From NCBI GenBank assembly GCA_030740295.1, contig JASLXP010001253.1, positions 1 to 9,038 of the forward strand: 9,038 nucleotides of DNA. Direction: 5' to 3'. Position numbers and translations under genes: made by a program. How positions within the stretch are numbered: the first letter of the stretch is position 1; each line of letters begins with the position of its first letter. Positions 6,601-9,038 of the stretch are shown here, in pieces. Origin of the DNA: Planctomycetota bacterium. GTDB lineage: Bacteria > Planctomycetota > PUPC01 > JACPCR01. Under the pieces are notes generated by a model. It had not been told where the DNA came from. It saw only the letters and a list, made by a program, of their open reading frames with translations, and did no database searches.

Positions 6601-9038
6601 TGGTTGTGGCCAGGATGAAACCGGAAGAGGGGAACTCATCCTTGCCGGAGGAAAGTTGGACAGGGATGTATTCGGTGGTGGAAGAGAGTGTGCCGTCAGA
6701 GAGAAAGATGTCGTTGGTCGTAGGGCCGCCCACGCCGTCGTGCTCGCCGACAATGGTATGCGCGGCGGCCTCACCCGGATCCTGCAAGTACACCGTGCCC
6801 TCCGATTCGTTGCCGGGCGATGCCAGGTTGTGCGCGATCGCGCTGTACTCGATGGGCGTACCGAGCATCAGGTAGTTATTGAGATACTTGGTGCGGGTGT
6901 TGTGACGCGTCTGGTTGATGTTGTACACGTAACCGAAATGGGTGACTGCCTCGCCTGCGTAGTGTGGGCGAGCCACCGTTCTACGCATGGCGCGGTAGCC
7001 GGCCTCGACGGTCATCGGCTGCGGATTGCTGTGAGCGGTGATTACTTTGTGCTGGATGATCTCGTGACTGATGATTTTTGTCGCGACGTCTTCGTCAGAA
7101 AACTCGGCCGGGTATTCACCGGTCCGGGAGGTAAGCGTTGTCATCGAATAGGTGAGGTCGACGTTTGTGTCTGTGCTAAGCTCATCGGACTTCAGACGGG
7201 TGGAGGGCCAGTAGGAGCCGACGAGGCGGCCATCGACGAACATCGCCATCTGGCCGTAGTCCGTTCCCTTCCACATCAGTTTTGCATGGTGCCAGACGTT
7301 GCTCTCGAGCATGAGTTTGTCGGTGAGTGAACTTCCCGCTGTCACTGGCACACGGACCTCCGAGATGTGGGCCTCAGCCACTTCGGACGGTTCCGCATCA
7401 CGCCGAACGGTATCCGTGATGCGCATGACTAGGTACGGCGAAAGATCGGAATCAATGCCGAGTTTGTTCAGCTTGAGCGAGAGCCGATTTTTATACTCGT
7501 CCGACGCCATATCGAAGAAGTGATAATCACGGCTGATGGTGTCGTTCCACATGGGCTTAAACCAGAATTCGAGCTGGCCCATGCTGACAGAGAGTCCGAT
7601 GTCGTCAGTGGAGGTCGCAATATTTCCATCGTCGGATCGGTAGGCGAGAGCTCCGGTTACGTTGCCGCCTCCGTCGGTCACGATGTCGTCTTCGCCGATG
7701 TAGACTCCCTCGACGCTGACGTTTCGATTGTCGGGGTTGGCCGATGAGAGGTTTTCGTAAATCGTGCCCGCGTTAGGCGCATCTGAGTTGCTGCTGTCAA
7801 ATAAATCAAGATTCAGAATGTCGCTGAACGTCCCCTCATCGAAATGCGCGGCAGCCGTATCGTAGGCATCGTTGACCACGACCCTTCTTGGATTGAGCGC
7901 AATTGCGCCGGCAGGATAGATCTTTGTGCCGCCGCTGTATTGTTCGACGAGAGGCTTGTCGATGGTGAGCTGCCTGGTGGCAGTGTCGATATCGATGATG
8001 TTCGCGCTTTCGGTTTTATCTTCGGTGTCGTGGACGATGTCGATGCGCTGTCCGTGGAAGAAACTGGAGACGTCGGCAAGGCTGAGGGTAGTAACGCCAG
8101 TGTTGGGAGCGACGGTTACCGAGACGCCTTCGATGTTTTGCCCGACGCTGATCTGGTCGCGCATGGATGTCAGATTGGTGTGGGTGACCAGCTCGGCCTG
8201 CGGGTTCTGCTGGAGCAGCTCCCGAAAATCTTTCTGGGAATCGATGAGCCAGGTGTTCTCGGCGGACTGGCTCGGCTGCATGATGCGACGGGTGACGAAC
8301 TTGGAAAGCTCCTGGCCGGTATCACTGTTGATAATGCCGGCGGCCTCGATGGTGTAGACATCGCCGGAACGGAAGATGATGCCGGTCGTCGATTTTGCGA
8401 CGAAATCTCCGAGCGGGTTGACCGCGCTGCGGTAGATGGCCTCCTTGTCATCCGCGGTGAGCTCGTTGGCAGTCACGGCCTCGTCCATCACGTTGTTAAG
8501 ATCCGACCAGTCGGTGAGGACGAGCTCGACCTTGGCGCCGGTAGTGGCAGCAGTGTTTACATCGGCGTTCTCAAAATCGGAATCGCTGTTTATCGTCAGG
8601 GTGTCGCTTGCGGGATCGTTGTCTATGTATTCGATGAGATCGCCACCGACACTGATCCAGCCCTTCGCCGGAAAGCTGTCTGAGTCGGTGAGGCTGACTT
8701 CTGTGGCGCTGATCGCGAGATCCTGGGCGAGGGTGGTCTCAACACGGATACGATCGGCAAGCCCTGCGGCGGCATCCTGGCTGACGCCGGAGTTTTTTTC
8801 ATTGACGTTGATGACGAACCGGTCGTTGGCGGCGAAGTCCGTTCCGCCGTTCGAAATTCGAAATGAGATCTCGCCGCCAGAGGATTCGTAGGCTTCGCTC
8901 GCGTTGCTCGTGAAGGTGTATTCCCCAAAAGTGCTCGAACCGTTTGAGACACTGAAGGTGAACTGCCGGGGATCGGTGCCGATGACAGATGTGCAGGTGA
9001 GAGTCCAGTTCTCGCCCGTGAATCCGGACGGAAAACTG
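3662..9038 (-). CDS. Giant LamG-containing multimodular protein, 3' part (N-terminus outside window)
   Basis: The frame is open from the window edge to a TAG at 3664-3662, giving at least 1791 residues; no start or signal peptide is visible. Residues 1-76 include GENWTLTC and GGTDFAANDRFVINV, a pattern like beta-rich repeat modules of large surface proteins. Residues about 469-627 look like a LamG/concanavalin A-like domain (GQLEFWFKP, NVWHHAKLMW, QMAMFVDGRLVG). A degenerate module with a G-x-(I/V)-x-(I/V)-x-x-E-x-I-x-Y core recurs near 109-138, 1253-1267, 1291-1414 and 1528-1568, with a weaker copy near 314-345. The copy at 1291-1414 contains a Tyr/His-rich insertion (1357-1392). Only one cysteine (C15) is visible, which suits an extracytoplasmic protein. 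No membrane segment, PEP-CTERM-like tail or other anchor is seen; the C-terminus is RVLHTEDVKF. It is the first visible gene of a tight cluster with two minor pseudopilins, suggesting export or display by that machinery. The exact family is not recognised. Confidence 0.9.
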   Translation of the reverse strand, partial: SFPSGFTGENWTLTCTSVIGTDPRQFTFSVSNGSSTFGEYTFTSNASEAYESSGGEISFRISNGGTDFAANDRFVINVNEKNSGVSQDAAAGLADRIRVETTLAQDLAISATEVSLTDSDSFPAKGWISVGGDLIEYIDNDPASDTLTINSDSDFENADVNTAATTGAKVELVLTDWSDLNNVMDEAVTANELTADDKEAIYRSAVNPLGDFVAKSTTGIIFRSGDVYTIEAAGIINSDTGQELSKFVTRRIMQPSQSAENTWLIDSQKDFRELLQQNPQAELVTHTNLTSMRDQISVGQNIEGVSVTVAPNTGVTTLSLADVSSFFHGQRIDIVHDTEDKTESANIIDIDTATRQLTIDKPLVEQYSGGTKIYPAGAIALNPRRVVVNDAYDTAAAHFDEGTFSDILNLDLFDSSNSDAPNAGTIYENLSSANPDNRNVSVEGVYIGEDDIVTDGGGNVTGALAYRSDDGNIATSTDDIGLSVSMGQLEFWFKPMWNDTISRDYHFFDMASDEYKNRLSLKLNKLGIDSDLSPYLVMRITDTVRRDAEPSEVAEAHISEVRVPVTAGSSLTDKLMLESNVWHHAKLMWKGTDYGQMAMFVDGRLVGSYWPSTRLKSDELSTDTNVDLTYSMTTLTSRTGEYPAEFSDEDVATKIISHEIIQHKVITAHSNPQPMTVEAGYRAMRRTVARPHYAGEAVTHFGYVYNINQTRHNTRTKYLNNYLMLGTPIEYSAIAHNLASPGNESEGTVYLQDPGEAAAHTIVGEHDGVGGPTTNDIFLSDGTLSSTTEYIPVQLSSGKDEFPSSGFILATTTDANSDPVTERIYYDSFDANHDFNVMVSVNGQAAEARTITVDALHVWAGPPGSETPADPQGRAELGTDDKQILKHGNTAKLISVELKNDDTFPGNLNYARGFYRPFVPFADLPQEQQDSWATAGLTPAEWESGPGREHSHAAFIALGDKTGATVYEWVSYIWPTIAVGGTGSDGDDDAVRETATGSNHYLVSPSGLGRNQGSTTGGAHPGSPNNSPDPARAAHAVFFANSSRVGINDRVTLRDDDGNEEEKVILHASSDGRLFTISSKEVMEEPAVLTTIFEYTKNPRILKFPTGRRPQLPSINMWLGTSAPIGSEPSENAANSTFSQLKIRKDSVPVQNMHSILDYTGGAVTTDKRSFAAVTGQAADPWERFESRIIPSMEAPFSIRIGNLNRFRDWDTEYPIDSGTVQGRWYGTTLGIPADTDLPPWMWQSTSGGSWPRFGYVMIDTEIFFYQMLYVHPTSNASANVAASVTEIEEATLDGITELEVDSTEGFAESGYAIIQFHIRNSSYWTSADPWLRTATGGVQTLGEVNVANPTYLGTRYDDLLYYYSYPYVSVGYHYGRYYHPHYYAHYEVIFYQSKTATTFQNIQRGLLDTVPYTLPGPGNDLFDFQELSPPSTFTLGITAGAAATGPRKAGLAGNSYLRIVALNGVEIQILQRAAMGTSLDSHAIGSPIMPVEDTKTVVLTGPLNDNGTLPAQEDSLADEDDLTDEDLFPERGLLELSTGEVIGYSSRSHSAFAGVHTLRERYGTSALISSGNDYLKTLPQITDLDTNPTPDFFPDNIPGDVNGSPYIARLLPIRYFDGYPNQIDDSGTSVVRKTDYDAQGAVFLKATRSVKGAEWNGIQWSEQLPTPVDSGKPFKIHFVVRFDGEAGPSWDSDPDTTEGIFHFDSSDDPSSSDTIVGPFYFTSDGNAPSETNDGKKSDKIELRIFIEYPEDAYDPYDGRQNDWKKTPFLDRIKVTYETEPRVLHTEDVKF
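4862..4969 (-). other. Tyr/His-rich segment within the giant protein
   Basis: Encodes visible residues 1357-1392, with 14 Tyr and 4 His in 36 residues (for example YYYSYPYVSVGYHYGRYYHP). It lies between two strands of one repeat module, GYAIIQFHI before and YEVIFYQ after, and looks like a loop insertion. The reading frame is conserved on both sides, so it is not a frameshift artefact. Function unknown. Confidence 0.8.
7157..7633 (-). other. LamG / concanavalin A-like domain within the giant protein
   Basis: Encodes visible residues 469-627. Typical LamG-like landmarks are present in order: a GQLEFWFKP strand, then NVWHHAKLMW, then GQMAMFVDGRLVGSYW. By family knowledge these jelly-roll domains often bind carbohydrate or act as structural modules in secreted proteins. 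No ligand can be inferred from the sequence. Confidence 0.75.

Noticed and set aside
6377..7330. 317-residue open frame on the plus strand
   Set aside because: Lies wholly antisense within the giant gene and overlaps the LamG coding region. GC-rich antisense frames are often open by chance.
8486..8491. GTG-ATG as the start of the giant protein
   Set aside because: The same frame continues without a stop for 182 codons to the window edge and encodes a beta-module and a copy of the recurring module, so this is internal.
7844..8683. 279-residue open frame on the plus strand
   Set aside because: Also antisense within the giant gene, whose minus-strand frame is continuous to the window edge and has coherent modules.

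Overview
The window reads as bacterial chromosomal or metagenomic DNA. All credible genes lie on the minus strand, so transcription runs from position 9038 towards 1. In that order they are: (i) the 3' part of a giant, almost cysteine-free, LamG-containing protein of at least 1791 residues, whose N-terminus lies beyond the window edge; (ii) an oversized GspJ/PilW-like minor pseudopilin; (iii) a short GspI/PilV-like minor pseudopilin; and (iv) after about 210 non-coding bases, the 5' part of an MrfA/YprA-type DEAD/DEAH-box helicase that runs off the other edge. No rRNA, tRNA, CRISPR array or insertion sequence was seen.

The host is probably a Gram-negative bacterium with a type II secretion or type IV pilus-like machine. 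The mix of prepilin signals, Asp-rich DxDxDG blocks, LamG-containing giant proteins and heptamer-derived leader peptides recalls Planctomycetota (for example Phycisphaerae) or similar uncultured lineages. This is an impression from sequence style, not a phylogenetic result.

Region by region: 9038-3662 giant protein; 3661-3313 a 349-base stretch with three short tandem-repeat arrays, two of them (3388-3422 and 3438-3563) inside the nominal 5' part of the J-like gene and the third (3641-3661) straddling its nominal start; 3312-1855 the pseudopilin proper; 1825-1337 the second pseudopilin, with another heptamer array just before its prepilin signal; 1336-1127 non-coding; 1126-1 helicase.

The giant protein and the two pseudopilins are separated by 13 and 29 bases and look like one operon. 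The giant protein and the J-like pseudopilin also share a recognisable sequence module. Together this suggests a minor-pseudopilin and surface-protein assembly, loosely comparable to the minor pilin/PilY1 arrangement of type IV pili. That functional link is inference. No secretin, ATPase, platform protein or prepilin peptidase gene lies in the window.

The most unusual DNA-level feature is that every heptamer array lies at the 5' end of a pseudopilin gene, ahead of the prepilin cleavage site. One array of 18 units runs without a single phase slip. A perfect 21-base inverted pair of arrays flanks the J-like gene.
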